Positions 16,081 to 25,655 of a DNA stretch of 64,000 nucleotides are shown piece after piece (positions within the stretch are counted from its first letter, which is position 1; every line of letters begins with the position of its first letter). A program made the translations under genes and the position numbers. The notes below the pieces were generated by a model that saw only the letters and a list, made by a program, of their open reading frames with translations, had not been told where the DNA came from and made no database searches. This DNA comes from Streptococcus cristatus AS 1.3089. Its GTDB lineage: Bacteria; Bacillota; Bacilli; Lactobacillales; Streptococcaceae. The DNA is taken from contig NC_021175.1 of assembly GCF_000385925.1 (NCBI RefSeq), positions 1,528,213-1,592,212 of the forward strand, in the 5' to 3' direction.

Positions 16081-18354
16081 ATGCTTTGTCAAAATTGTAA
16101 AATCAATGAATCAACCATTCATCTCTATACAAATGTAAATGGAAATAAGCAGCAGATTGACCTTTGTCAAAACTGCTATCAAATCATGAAAACAGACCCT
16201 AACAATAGTCTTTTTCGAGGACTCGCTCAGGCTAACAACCAAGGAATTGACCCTATTGATGATTTCTTTAACAGCCTTGGTAATTTCCAACAACCGCAAG
16301 AACCAAATCCAAATATCCCACCAACTCAATCTGGAGGAGGCTACGGTGGCGGTGGCTATGGTGGCAATTCCAACCGTGGATCTGGTCCGCGCCAACAGGC
16401 TCCGCAAAAGCCGAAAGGTCTCCTAGAAGAGTTTGGTATCAATGTGACTGAGATTGCTCGTAAAGGAGAGATTGATCCTGTCATCGGTCGGGACGAAGAG
16501 ATTACCCGTGTCATCGAAATCCTCAACCGCCGTACCAAGAACAATCCTGTCCTTATCGGAGAGCCTGGTGTCGGAAAAACAGCCGTGGTCGAAGGTCTAG
16601 CCCAGAAGATTGTGGATGGGGATGTGCCTCATAAACTCCAAGGCAAGGAAGTTATCCGTCTCGACGTAGTCAGCTTGGTACAGGGGACTGGTATTCGTGG
16701 CCAATTTGAAGAGCGGATGCAGAAGCTCATGGATGAAATTCGCTCTCGTGAAGACATCATCCTCTTTATCGATGAAATCCATGAAATTGTCGGAGCGGGC
16801 TCAGCTGGCGATGGCAATATGGACGCTGGAAACATTCTTAAACCAGCTCTGGCTCGTGGCGAACTCCAAATGGTCGGAGCAACTACTCTCAATGAATACC
16901 GTATCATTGAGAAAGATGCAGCCCTCGAACGTCGTATGCAGCCAGTTAAGGTGGACGAGCCGACTGTTGAAGAAACCATTACCATTCTCAAGGGTATTCA
17001 AAAGAAATACGAAGACTACCATCACGTCAAGTACACAGATGCGGCTATTGAAGCAGCTGCCCTTCTCTCCAACCGCTACATCCAAGACCGCTTCCTGCCA
17101 GACAAGGCTATCGATCTCTTGGACGAAGCAGGCTCTAAGATGAATCTGACCCTCAATTTTGTTGATCCTAAGGTCATTGACCAACGTCTGATTGAGGCCG
17201 AAAATCTCAAGGCTCAAGCAACCCGTGACGAAGACTTTGAAAAAGCAGCTTACTTCCGCGACCAGATTGCCAAATACAAGGAACTCCAAAAAACGAGCGT
17301 GCTGGATAACGATATTCCCATTATCAGCGAGAAAACAATTGAGCACATCGTGGAGCAAAAGACCAATATCCCAGTTGGCGATCTCAAAGAAAAGGAACAG
17401 TCTCAACTGGTCAATCTCGCCAGCGACTTAAAAGCCCACGTCATCGGCCAAGATGATGCCGTGGATAAGATTGCCAAAGCCATCCGCCGCAATCGGGTCG
17501 GACTAGGAAGTCCTAATCGTCCAATCGGAAGTTTCCTCTTTGTCGGCCCAACTGGTGTCGGTAAGACTGAACTATCTAAGCAACTAGCCATTGAGCTCTT
17601 TGGCTCGGCTGACAGCATGATTCGTTTTGACATGAGTGAATACATGGAAAAGCATAGCGTGGCCAAGCTGGTTGGTGCGCCTCCAGGCTACGTCGGCTAT
17701 GAAGAGGCTGGCCAGTTGACTGAGCGCGTCCGCCGCAATCCATACTCGCTCATTCTACTGGATGAGGTAGAAAAGGCCCATCCTGATGTTATGCACATGT
17801 TCCTGCAGGTTTTGGATGATGGCCGCCTAACCGATGGTCAAGGTCGGACTGTCAGCTTCAAGGACACCATTATCATTATGACATCCAATGCCGGAACGGG
17901 CAAAGCTGAAGCCAGCGTTGGCTTTGGGGCAGCTCGTGAAGGCCGCACCAATTCCGTCTTGGGTGAATTGGGCAACTTCTTCAGCCCTGAGTTCATGAAC
18001 CGCTTCGACGGCATCATCGAGTTTAAGCCACTCAGCAAGGACAACCTCATGCAAATCGTCAACCTCATGCTGGACGATGTCAACCAGCGCTTGGCAACCA
18101 ACGACATTCATCTGGATGTCACAGAGAGAGTCAAAGAAAAGCTGGTCGATTTAGGCTACGATCCCAAAATGGGGGCTCGCCCACTGCGCCGCACCATCCA
18201 GGATCATATCGAAGATGCTATTACTGACTTCTATCTGGAAAATCCAAGCGAAAAAGATCTCAAAGCTATCATGACCAGCAATGGCAAAATTCTCATCAAG
18301 TCAGCCAAAAAATCAGAGACAGAAAAAACCAAGCTCGATGAAAGCAAAAGCTAA
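16081..18354 (+). CDS. clpE: ATP-dependent Clp protease ATP-binding subunit ClpE
   Basis: A 757-residue HSP100 unfoldase that feeds substrates to ClpP. Residues 3-32 hold a zinc finger (CQNC ... CQNC), the mark of ClpE. A glycine-rich linker follows, then two AAA+ modules: [10 protein letters not shown] with [13 protein letters not shown], and [12 protein letters not shown] with [18 protein letters not shown]-like helix pair ([20 protein letters not shown]) separates the modules. Transcribed from an extended -10 promoter with a CtsR box; the start follows AAGAGGTAGAAT. Confidence 0.96.
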   Translation: MLCQNCKINESTIHLYTNVNGNKQQIDLCQNCYQIMKTDPNNSLFRGLAQANNQGIDPIDDFFNSLGNFQQPQEPNPNIPPTQSGGGYGGGGYGGNSNRGSGPRQQAPQKPKGLLEEFGINVTEIARKGEIDPVIGRDEEITRVIEILNRRTKNNPVLIGEPGVGKTAVVEGLAQKIVDGDVPHKLQGKEVIRLDVVSLVQGTGIRGQFEERMQKLMDEIRSREDIILFIDEIHEIVGAGSAGDGNMDAGNILKPALARGELQMVGATTLNEYRIIEKDAALERRMQPVKVDEPTVEETITILKGIQKKYEDYHHVKYTDAAIEAAALLSNRYIQDRFLPDKAIDLLDEAGSKMNLTLNFVDPKVIDQRLIEAENLKAQATRDEDFEKAAYFRDQIAKYKELQKTSVLDNDIPIISEKTIEHIVEQKTNIPVGDLKEKEQSQLVNLASDLKAHVIGQDDAVDKIAKAIRRNRVGLGSPNRPIGSFLFVGPTGVGKTELSKQLAIELFGSADSMIRFDMSEYMEKHSVAKLVGAPPGYVGYEEAGQLTERVRRNPYSLILLDEVEKAHPDVMHMFLQVLDDGRLTDGQGRTVSFKDTIIIMTSNAGTGKAEASVGFGAAREGRTNSVLGELGNFFSPEFMNRFDGIIEFKPLSKDNLMQIVNLMLDDVNQRLATNDIHLDVTERVKEKLVDLGYDPKMGARPLRRTIQDHIEDAITDFYLENPSEKDLKAIMTSNGKILIKSAKKSETEKTKLDESKS

Positions 18355-18397
18355 CTGACTTTGGCTTTGCATCTCGATAAACTTTAAAAGATAAAAT

Positions 18398-18450
18398 AAG
18401 AAGAGAACGGCTGCTTTGTCCGCTCTCTTCTTGTTTTATTTTATTTTTTA
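18398..18450 (+). terminator. Terminator after clpE
   Basis: AAGAAGAGAACGG pairs with CCGCTCTCTTCTT (one mismatch), followed by a TTTTATTTTATTTTTT run; it may work in both directions. Confidence 0.85.
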
Positions 18451-18537
18451 GAAGACGCTTCACCAGCAAATATAGAAAACAAGCTAGCCAAGTATTCCTT
18501 ATCATCTCCTGTGGAGCTCACTGGATAGACTTAGCTT

Positions 18538-20592
18538 TTAGTGTCCTCTAGCGTAATTAACCATGTCGTAGGGCAAGGTATTAGCTCTTTCTTTCAATGA
18601 GTAATTTTCTAAATTATTGACATTTTGGCGCAGGCGTTTGGCATAGCTGCTTGAGATTAATTTATTTTTCTCGTATTCGAAGATGATTTTTCTCTCCAGA
18701 TAGTAGCCCCACATCATTTCTGAGATGTTGTTAGGCTTGATACGCGTAATAACCCGCTCGATGAAGGCACCGCTGCCGATGATCTCCGTTTCCCTTAGTC
18801 GAGATTCCTGCAAGAATGTAATCAGCGAGGGCTTATAGATCCCTTTTAGGTGTTCCAAACTTTCGATAATGACTTCGGTATTGGACAGGTAAAGCTCTGC
18901 TATATCCTCCATGTCCTCGGCAGTCAAACGCTTAGCTCCCCCTTGCCTCCAAGAGCGCCATCTGGCACCAAGAGTGACGATTTCATGGAGCAACATGCGC
19001 AATACACGCAGCGTAACAAGAAACATATAGGTAAAGCTAGAAGCCAGATTGCGATTGATTCCCTGCTCGATATTTTGCAGGTAACGCTGATAGATGTGAT
19101 AGCTGCGATCGCTGATTTTTCCTTCCTCAAAAGCTTGCTCCAGACCATCATTTTCGATACTCAAAATCAATAATTTCAGAGCTGCCAAATCTCGCTGAGT
19201 GGCCTTATCTTCCTGTTCAAGGATTAGATTTTCGATCCGGCCATGGTAATTGTCAATAGCCGCATAGAGAGGTGCCTTAGCCTTGGCCTGCTTGAGACTC
19301 GCTTCCAGTTCACCCACCACTTCATTTAAAATAGCAATGTGCATCAGGTGCTCGGCTTCCTCTTCTCTCTCCTCAGATAGATGCGGAAGAGTGAGCAAGC
19401 CTGTCATAAAGCTCAGAAAGGTGACACCCGCCACCAAGAAAAGCAGCAAAGGATAGGCCTGCTCAAGCTGACTCGGAATCAAGAGAATGGTGGCAATGGA
19501 GACGGTTCCTTTGACACCTGAAAAAGTCAGCAGCAGCATTTCCTTCAGGTAGTTCCCAAAATTCTTGTGCAATCTTCTAATTCGAATGAAGTAAAAAGTG
19601 AACAACATGACAAACCGAAGGGCAAAGAGCAGGAAAGTCAAAAGAACAATGCTTACTAACAGCAAGAGATTATCGTAAATCGGGCTCTTTAAGATTGGCT
19701 CTGCAATCATTTCCAGTTCCATTCCTAAAATGATAAAGACCGAGCCATTAAGCATAAAATTAACTGTATTCCAGATGGTCTCCGTGACCGAATCTACCTG
19801 CGCTTCCAGAAGCGTAATCCGCTTGAAGCGACTGGCCTTAAAGATACCTGCGACGACTACTGCGATAATCCCTGAAACATGGATTTCCTCTGCTAAAAAG
19901 AAGGTGACCAAGGGTAGGCTCAGCTCCAGCAAGAGCTCACTGGCAATATCTGACACTTGGGCACTCATCAAGAGCTTATGTAGCCAGCGATTGAGGCCAG
20001 CACTGAGCATCCCGATGGCAAACCCACCGATAATTGAAAGAACTAAGGAAATACTAGCTTTTCCTAAGGAAAAACTTCCTGTGGTCCAGGCCAGAAGGGC
20101 GACACGAAAAGCCACCAGACCAGACGCATCATTGAGCAAGCCCTCTCCTTTTAGGATATTTTCCACCCGCTTGGGGAAGGAAAAACGCTCTGAGAGAGAA
20201 GCAAAGGCAACCAAGTCTGTCGGCCCCAGAGCTGCTCCTACGGCAACACAGGCCGCCAAGGGCAAGGCTCCCCAGATAAGATGAGCCAGATAGCCCAAGC
20301 CAACCGTTGAAATAAAGATAACTGGAAAAATCAAGTATAAAACGATTCTCCAATGTTTGAGGATACTAGTAATATTGCTTTCCTCAGCTTCCCGAAAGAG
20401 CAAGGGTCCGATCACCAAGGCCAAAAACAGCTCTGTATCCAAGTGAAACTTCTCCTGAGGAAGGATAAAACCAAGTGAAATTCCCAGCACAATCTGAACT
20501 AAGGGTAAGGGGAGCTGGGGCAGGAAGCGATTGGTCACATTCGATACAACCAACAGGAGCAAAAAAACAATCGTGTAGAGAAGGATTTCCAC
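18538..20592 (-). CDS. CPA1-type Na+/H+ antiporter
   Basis: A 684-residue membrane protein with about 12 hydrophobic segments in residues 1-400, then a 280-residue soluble tail. Exchanger motifs are ALGPTDLVAFASL (the conserved Asp in TD) and GEGLLNDASGLVAF (ND pair), as in NhaP/CPA1 antiporters. The tail is helical and charged, typical of NhaP-like sequences of streptococci, and may be regulatory. It exports Na+ (or K+) in exchange for protons at the cell membrane. The downstream gene on the genome is convergent clpE. Starts at 20592 after AGGAGGTTCAGAGTG. Confidence 0.9.
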   Translation of the reverse strand: MEILLYTIVFLLLLVVSNVTNRFLPQLPLPLVQIVLGISLGFILPQEKFHLDTELFLALVIGPLLFREAEESNITSILKHWRIVLYLIFPVIFISTVGLGYLAHLIWGALPLAACVAVGAALGPTDLVAFASLSERFSFPKRVENILKGEGLLNDASGLVAFRVALLAWTTGSFSLGKASISLVLSIIGGFAIGMLSAGLNRWLHKLLMSAQVSDIASELLLELSLPLVTFFLAEEIHVSGIIAVVVAGIFKASRFKRITLLEAQVDSVTETIWNTVNFMLNGSVFIILGMELEMIAEPILKSPIYDNLLLLVSIVLLTFLLFALRFVMLFTFYFIRIRRLHKNFGNYLKEMLLLTFSGVKGTVSIATILLIPSQLEQAYPLLLFLVAGVTFLSFMTGLLTLPHLSEEREEEAEHLMHIAILNEVVGELEASLKQAKAKAPLYAAIDNYHGRIENLILEQEDKATQRDLAALKLLILSIENDGLEQAFEEGKISDRSYHIYQRYLQNIEQGINRNLASSFTYMFLVTLRVLRMLLHEIVTLGARWRSWRQGGAKRLTAEDMEDIAELYLSNTEVIIESLEHLKGIYKPSLITFLQESRLRETEIIGSGAFIERVITRIKPNNISEMMWGYYLERKIIFEYEKNKLISSSYAKRLRQNVNNLENYSLKERANTLPYDMVNYARGH

Positions 20593-20604
20593 TCTGAACC
20601 TCCT

Positions 20605-20859
20605 TTATCTTTGCTGGCAGCACTCTTTAAACAATTCTTTTTGCGCCGAAATCTTTTGATCAATTTTGGATAGGTCGCGGTGCTCAATCATCTTTTGGCA
20701 GCGCTCCATTTCTAAATTCACCAATTTTTTCTTGATTCGCAGCATTTTTTTATTCATTTTGGCCTCGTCCAAAAAGCCAGCATTCGTTTCTTCGTTGGCA
20801 GACTCGACGTATTTGTTTCGTAAGCCAGCCAATTTTTCATGCAAATATTGCTTGTCCAT
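20605..20859 (-). CDS. Small coiled-coil protein of unknown function
   Basis: An 84-residue, lysine- and glutamate-rich helical protein (NKKMLRIKKKLVNLEMERCQ) with a Cys-Cys pair near the C terminus (KECCQQR). It ends 12 bases before the antiporter gene and probably forms an operon with it. I do not recognise a family. Start after GGAGAAAAA. It could modulate the antiporter, but this rests on position only. Confidence 0.65.
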   Translation of the reverse strand: MDKQYLHEKLAGLRNKYVESANEETNAGFLDEAKMNKKMLRIKKKLVNLEMERCQKMIEHRDLSKIDQKISAQKELFKECCQQR

Positions 20860-20907
20860 TTTTTCTCCAAATGATTCCTCAGAAAGTTTTTAGCAACCTT
20901 GGAATCC

Positions 20908-21456
20908 TTATTTTTCTTTTAATTTCTCAATCATGACCAAGAAAGGCGGATTGTTAATCTGATTGATTGTCTTGTAGAGGACGACAGTGAAATCCTGCTG
21001 AGGCAGCTGACTGACGAAGTCAAGCACCGCATCTTTTTCAACTTCGCCCCCTTCATGCCCATAGTAAATCATGATAGCTGCACGGCCGCCTTTTGCCAAG
21101 CCTTGGCAGACCTTTTCCAAAGCTTCCAGCGTCGTAGCGGGTCGTGTAATGACAGACTTGTCCGCCGAAGGCAAGTAGCCAAGATTAAAAATAGCGGCCT
21201 TGAAATGGTCTGTGTATTGGTCCAGAGTCTCATGGCCAGCCAAGATTAGCTGGGCATTGTCCAAGTCAGCTTCTGCCAAGCGCTGGCGAGTCTTTTCCAC
21301 AGCCTGCTCCTGAATGTCAAAAGCATAGACTTGCTTAGCCAATTTAGCCAGAAAAAGGGTGTCATGTCCGTTGCCCATAGTAGCGTCCACCACAGTATCT
21401 TCCTTGGTCACGACTTCAGCCAAAAAATCATGAGCCATTTGTAAAGGTCTTAACAT
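20908..21456 (-). CDS. mnmM: tRNA methyltransferase MnmM (YtqB family)
   Basis: A 182-residue class I SAM methyltransferase. Motif I is VVDATMGNGHDTLFLA, motif II YAFDIQEQAV, and the family block is FNLGYLPSADKSVITRP. YtqB/MnmM converts 5-aminomethyl to 5-methylaminomethyl-2-thiouridine at the tRNA wobble position in Gram-positive bacteria. Its start overlaps the stop of the radical-SAM gene by 7 bases, and the two act in the same modification route. Fit of length and motifs is good. Confidence 0.87.
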   Translation of the reverse strand: MLRPLQMAHDFLAEVVTKEDTVVDATMGNGHDTLFLAKLAKQVYAFDIQEQAVEKTRQRLAEADLDNAQLILAGHETLDQYTDHFKAAIFNLGYLPSADKSVITRPATTLEALEKVCQGLAKGGRAAIMIYYGHEGGEVEKDAVLDFVSQLPQQDFTVVLYKTINQINNPPFLVMIEKLKEK

Positions 21457-22397
21457 ACGAATTTCTGCTCCTTTGCTTTACAGCCTTGCTTGCTGCCACG
21501 GCGACGCATTTCTGCCTCAATGGCATTGAGCACTTCCCATTTATTGAGGCTCCACATAGGGCCAATCAGCATATCTCGCGGGGCATCGCCTGTGATACGG
21601 TGGATGACGATATGCTCGGGGATAATCTCCAGTTGGTCGCAGATGATGGAGACATACTCCTCCTGACTGAGTAGCTGCAGCCGTCCCTCATGGTAATCCC
21701 GTTGCATGCGGGTATTGGTCATCAGGTGAAGCAAGTGGAGCTTAATACCCTGAATGTCATTGTCCGTCACACAGCGGCGGACATTCTCCAGCATCATCTC
21801 ATGGGTCTCACCCGGCAGGCCGTTAATCAAATGAGAGACAATCTCCGCCTTGGGAGCCAGCTTACGAACTCGCTGGACCGTTTCCACGTAGAGCTCATAG
21901 GAATGAGCACGGTTGATAAGGTCTGAAGTCTCCTCGTAGGTGGTCTGAAGCCCCAGCTCCACGGTCACATGCATGCGTTCGGACAGGTCAGCCAAGTAGG
22001 CGATGGTCTCGTCAGGCAAACAGTCCGGTCGAGTCCCGATATTGAGTCCAACGACACCTGGCTCATTGATGGCCTGCTCATAACGCTCACGAATCACTTC
22101 AAGCTTCTCGTGAGTATTGGTAAAGTTCTGGAAATAAACCAGATACTTGCGAACATCTGGCCATTTGCGGTGCATAAAGTCAATTTCCTTATAGAACTGC
22201 TCCCGAATGGGGGCATCAGGTGCCACAATGGCATCACCAGAACCCGAAACGGTACAGAAGGTACAGCCTCCATGCGCCACCGTCCCATCCCGATTGGGAC
22301 AGTCAAAGCCCGCATCAATAGGCACCTTAAAGGTCTTTTCTCCAAAAAGTTTTCGATAATAATCATTCAAAGAATTGTAAGATTTCATACCTTCCAT
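21450..22397 (-). CDS. Radical SAM protein, YtqA family (TIGR01212)
   Basis: A 315-residue radical SAM enzyme. The cluster-binding cysteines lie in the CPNRDGTVAHGGCTFC region (residues about 28-43), spaced as in the YtqA/TIGR01212 family rather than the simple CxxxCxxC form. VVGLNIGTRPDCL and VELGLQTTYEETSDLINRAH are further family blocks. Members of this family work with MnmM in wobble uridine modification (named MnmL in Bacillus work; I use this as family knowledge). Overlap with mnmM indicates one operon. Confidence 0.87.
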   Translation of the reverse strand: MEGMKSYNSLNDYYRKLFGEKTFKVPIDAGFDCPNRDGTVAHGGCTFCTVSGSGDAIVAPDAPIREQFYKEIDFMHRKWPDVRKYLVYFQNFTNTHEKLEVIRERYEQAINEPGVVGLNIGTRPDCLPDETIAYLADLSERMHVTVELGLQTTYEETSDLINRAHSYELYVETVQRVRKLAPKAEIVSHLINGLPGETHEMMLENVRRCVTDNDIQGIKLHLLHLMTNTRMQRDYHEGRLQLLSQEEYVSIICDQLEIIPEHIVIHRITGDAPRDMLIGPMWSLNKWEVLNAIEAEMRRRGSKQGCKAKEQKFVC

Positions 22398-22456
22398 TCT
22401 ACCACAAAAAGGAGCCTAGAAACAAAAATTTCCTCTTTCACTAAGAAAGAAGAAAA

Positions 22457-22765
22457 TCATGGCTCCCACTGATATTTCTTGAGGTCCACACAACCGTTGG
22501 CCTTCAAGTCCACTCCCTCTGCCCAAAGCAAGTGCGCTTGCTCTTCCCAGCCCGGTGCGAGACGCCCTGCCGCATTGACCACCCGATGGCAAGGATGCTT
22601 ACCGCCATAAAGCTCCGACTGACTGAGGATCTTCCCCACCAAGCGGGCGTTTTTAGGCCGTCCAATCAAACGAGCAATCTGACCATAGGTTGCCACGCGC
22701 CCAGCAGGAATCTCATCCACAAGAACTAAAACCGACTTTATGATTTCTTGATTTAAAACGGACAT
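22457..22765 (-). CDS. MGMT-family alkyltransferase (single domain)
   Basis: A 102-residue protein equal to the DNA-binding domain of O6-methylguanine-DNA methyltransferase. It has the winged helix IPAGRVATYGQIARLIG and the active-site motif PCHRVV, so the acceptor Cys is present. This places it among small single-domain proteins close to alkyltransferase-like (ATL) proteins, but with Cys rather than Trp. I start at 22765 (MSVLNQE) because GGGGGAGATTAGC precedes it; the upstream frame to 22822 is less likely. Confidence 0.85.
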   Translation of the reverse strand: MSVLNQEIIKSVLVLVDEIPAGRVATYGQIARLIGRPKNARLVGKILSQSELYGGKHPCHRVVNAAGRLAPGWEEQAHLLWAEGVDLKANGCVDLKKYQWEP

Positions 22766-22830
22766 GCTAATCTCCCCCATCTCACTTGCTCTTATCTTAA
22801 ATAAAGAGGCCTCCTTTGTCAAGACAAAAG

Positions 22831-23004
22831 AGAGTGGGACAGAAATCGGTAATTCGTCAGAATTCGATTTCGTCGTCCCACCTCTGCACAGTTGAGTAGG
22901 GCTGTAAAAGCTAATGAAATCAGCCTAGTAGAGCCCACTCAACCACTGCGTCTTGCTCGACAATCCAAAGACAATTAAGAGGCTAGGACTTTTGTCCCAG
23001 CCTC
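22831..23004 (+). repeat. 175-bp dispersed intergenic repeat, copy B
   Basis: Near-identical to copies C and D in the same orientation and to copy A inverted. It lies between the PAP2 gene and the alkyltransferase gene. Confidence 0.9.
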
Positions 23005-23017
23005 TTCTCATCTCTAT

Positions 23018-23668
23018 TTATTTCTGCTTTCCCTTGAAACGCCACTGAAAGCGCAGTTTGTCATAAAAGGGAAATTCGATATTGAGAATGACAAAGCCCA
23101 TCAAGGCTCCTCCAATCACATCCGTCGGATAGTGCACGCCCAGATAGACTCTGGATGCCATAATGGTCAAGATAAAGAGCAAGAGCAAGCCCTGTACCAG
23201 ACGCTTGATTTGTTGATTTTGCATCCGTTGCTGAACGATAATAATCAAAGTCCCCACCACAATGGCTGTCGCCATGGAATGTCCGCTCGGGAAAGAATAG
23301 CCACTCTCTTCGACCAAATGTAAGATACTAGGTCGGCTTCTTTGGTAAAGGAGTTTAATCAGCTTAATCAAAATCCCATGTAAGACCAGATTTCCCGCTA
23401 GCAAGGCAGCTTCGATCTTCCATTTTTTATAAAGGAAAAAAAGGACTAGGGCAGAAACCCAGATAATAATCCCCAGCGGGTCAATTAAACTAGTAACCAG
23501 TTTGAAAAATGTCGTCAAAGCTGTGGGCAAGTCCCCTCGCAGCCAGGTCTGAATCGGGCTATCAAAGGCAACTAGCTGCTCTGGATAAAACTTGACCATG
23601 TAGCCTAGTATGACGAAAAGTAAAAGGGCAAAAGAGCCCTTTGTTAGATAAGATTGTTTATTTTTCAT
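23018..23668 (-). CDS. PAP2 superfamily phosphatase
   Basis: A 216-residue membrane phosphatase with six hydrophobic helices. The three PAP2 motifs are present: KLLYQRSRP, PSGHS, and SRVYLGVHYPTD. Such enzymes dephosphorylate undecaprenyl pyrophosphate or lipid phosphates on the outer face of the membrane. Its start lies inside the end of ribU (11-base overlap), so the gene belongs to the FMN-riboswitch transcript. A riboflavin-linked role is suggested by this position but not proven. Confidence 0.85.
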   Translation of the reverse strand: MKNKQSYLTKGSFALLLFVILGYMVKFYPEQLVAFDSPIQTWLRGDLPTALTTFFKLVTSLIDPLGIIIWVSALVLFFLYKKWKIEAALLAGNLVLHGILIKLIKLLYQRSRPSILHLVEESGYSFPSGHSMATAIVVGTLIIIVQQRMQNQQIKRLVQGLLLLFILTIMASRVYLGVHYPTDVIGGALMGFVILNIEFPFYDKLRFQWRFKGKQK

Positions 23669-24215
23669 AGCGTTTTAGAACGGGTGTCAAAAGCGTATAA
23701 ATCAGCCAGAAAGCCACCGCCCAGATCACTCCTTCTAATAGGTTAAAGGGAACAATCATGGTCAGCAGATACTTACTTACACCAATGATCTGACCGATAT
23801 CAAAGTTTGCAAAACGAGCATAAAGCGGAATGGCATAAAAAGCATTCAGCGCCAGCATACTTGCAGTCAAGGAAAGAATTCCTAGGAAAGATGCAAGCAA
23901 ATAGCTCATCAAATCTCTCTTCTTTTCCCAGAAAAGAGCAAAGAAGAGGACAAAGACCAGAATCGCCACAATATTGATTGGCAAACCGATCAAGGTTTCC
24001 ACTCCATGACCATTTAAGGCCAATTTTAAAACAGAGCGAATGAGCAGAACTGCTACAGAACTCTTAAAATCCAAGAGAACCAAGGCTAGTAAAATCGGAA
24101 TAATCGAAAAATCCAACTTTAGAAACTCGGCTACCAAAGGGATTTGATAGAACATGAGCAGGAATGATAGTGCAGATAGAGCCGCAACTATCGCCATTTT
24201 GCGCGTATTTGTCAT
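23658..24215 (-). CDS. ribU: Riboflavin ECF transporter, S component RibU
   Basis: A 185-residue membrane protein with six predicted helices. It binds riboflavin and works with the shared EcfA/EcfT energising module. Family features are the MAIVAALSALSFLLM start, LKLDFSIIPILLALVLLDFKS, and ALNGHGVETLIGLPINI. The ATG at 24215 is used since TTGGAGGAACCTGTT precedes it; the in-frame TTG upstream is part of that ribosome site. An FMN riboswitch lies 145 bases upstream, which supports the substrate. Confidence 0.92.
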   Translation of the reverse strand: MTNTRKMAIVAALSALSFLLMFYQIPLVAEFLKLDFSIIPILLALVLLDFKSSVAVLLIRSVLKLALNGHGVETLIGLPINIVAILVFVLFFALFWEKKRDLMSYLLASFLGILSLTASMLALNAFYAIPLYARFANFDIGQIIGVSKYLLTMIVPFNLLEGVIWAVAFWLIYTLLTPVLKRYEK

Positions 24216-24360
24216 AACAGGTTCCTCCAATTTATAAAAATTAGAGAAGCTGGAAGGCTGTTAACACAAGGCCCGAAAAATCCTTTCAGAATTTATAAGA
24301 GTATATAAAATACCCTTAAAATAAAATTAAAACGACCAACCGGCCAGGCAATAACGCCTT

Positions 24361-24575
24361 TCGTCTTCTCCCATCCAGACTATACTGTCGGTTGTGGAAT
24401 TGCACCACATCAGCTTTCGCTCGCGGACTTATTTGGCTAAGATATTTTAGATTTATCTAGGCGTCGCAGTCGAAGATAATACTTAAAGTATATCGAGACA
24501 AGACAACGACGAGAAAGCTAAAATAACTAGTTAAATTTACCGCCGGTCGGGAATTTCACCCTGCCCTGAAGACCC
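24361..24575 (-). promoter_or_regulatory. FMN riboswitch (RFN element)
   Basis: On the minus strand: CTTCAGGGCAGGGTGAAATT, CCCGACCGGCGGT, then AGTCCGCGAGC, GATGTGGTGCAATTCCACAACCGACAGT and GTCTGGATGGGAGAAGAC, the complete conserved core in order. Between GGCGGTAA and AGTCCGCGAGC lies an unusually long variable stem of about 95 bases. FMN binding should reduce ribU and the following PAP2 gene. I cannot assign the expression platform with confidence. Confidence 0.95.
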
Positions 24576-24587
24576 TTTAATCATAAC

Positions 24588-24618
24588 AAAAAACGCTTGC
24601 AAGTGCAAGCGTTTTGAT
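24588..24618. terminator. Bidirectional terminator, perfect palindromic stem
   Basis: AAAACGCTTGCA and TGCAAGCGTTTT around an AG loop; it ends transcription of the gene at 24681-25598. Confidence 0.8.
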
Positions 24619-24680
24619 TGATGTAAGCATAAATAGTGCAATAGAATCCATTTCATATATACCTACTTTTTACGTATGGC

Positions 24681-25598
24681 TTAATGCTGATCCCACCAAG
24701 CTTCCATATCTTTATATGAGTTGATGGGAGTTTGCTCGCCTGTTTCAGGATTGGTAGCTACAACATCTATTTTATCCTGACCGATTGGCGCAAACCAATG
24801 ACGCATATCCTCAAAGACAGACTCTTTTGTGTTTTGTCCCTTACGCAAATTTACTTCAAATAGTTTGTCTTCCTGCATTAGGTTTATGATGCTTGGATTT
24901 TCTTTATAAAAATTAATATTTCTATTCTTTGGGAAATCTTTACCTGTGTCAAGGAAAGAAATATGCCACATTAAAACCCCTACATTATTAGGCTTCATTG
25001 CCTCACGAAGGTTTGTCGGACCAAACCCCATATCCATCTCCTCCATATAAGTCTTGGCATCAAAACCTTGTGGAGCTTCCTGAAATTTCTCTGTCTCTAA
25101 ATCCAAAAATAGGTATCGACCATTGCGACTATCAGGTTCTTCTTTAAGAGATACCAACACAGCCACATAATCTTTCCCATTATAATAGACAGGATCCCAA
25201 CCCCATGGTTGGAGCTGATAATCATATCTATATAGCTCCTTATAGAGATCAATCTTCCGTTCCTTAAAATCCTTCGTACGCAAGTCATGTAGAATCAGAT
25301 ACCAATAATCTCCCTCTAGCTGATGATTATTATTGGCAAGACGTTCCTGCATCCTACGCTCCTGAGATACCAGATAATTTTGAGTTGGCTCAGCACCACT
25401 TTCGTGACCTTCTTTATTAAGGCCAACCACATACTGTTGCTTATCACCGAATAGTAAAATCTTATCCACTTTTGTTGAAAAATCATCATACTTGACTTCG
25501 TCCTTCTGAACAGTGAGATGGTTGTATAGGAGCACTGCAGAAAAGATACTGATTAGAAGGAGGGTGCTGATGACCCATTTATGTTTTATCCATTTCAT
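24681..25598 (-). CDS. Membrane-anchored protein of unknown function
   Basis: A 305-residue protein with one N-terminal transmembrane helix (residues about 8-28, ISTLLLISIFSAVLLYNHL) and a large extracellular domain. No lipobox or sortase motif. The domain is rich in aromatic and charged residues (DYWYLILHDLRTKDF, LQPWGWDPVYYNG). I do not recognise a family. Its codon use is slightly more AT-rich than its neighbours. No operon partner is seen; the trmL gene upstream ends 58 bases before it. Confidence 0.7.
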   Translation of the reverse strand: MKWIKHKWVISTLLLISIFSAVLLYNHLTVQKDEVKYDDFSTKVDKILLFGDKQQYVVGLNKEGHESGAEPTQNYLVSQERRMQERLANNNHQLEGDYWYLILHDLRTKDFKERKIDLYKELYRYDYQLQPWGWDPVYYNGKDYVAVLVSLKEEPDSRNGRYLFLDLETEKFQEAPQGFDAKTYMEEMDMGFGPTNLREAMKPNNVGVLMWHISFLDTGKDFPKNRNINFYKENPSIINLMQEDKLFEVNLRKGQNTKESVFEDMRHWFAPIGQDKIDVVATNPETGEQTPINSYKDMEAWWDQH

Positions 25599-25655
25599 GT
25601 TTACCTACTTTCTAGGCTAATTCCCTGTAGCCTGAGCTGGTGGGACAAGCTCATT

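Noticed and set aside
16801..17406. 201-codon antisense frame inside clpE
   Set aside because: Shadow of a conserved gene; no start signal and no protein family.
19730..20284. 184-codon antisense frame inside the Na+/H+ antiporter gene
   Set aside because: Shadow frame with biased composition and no ribosome site.
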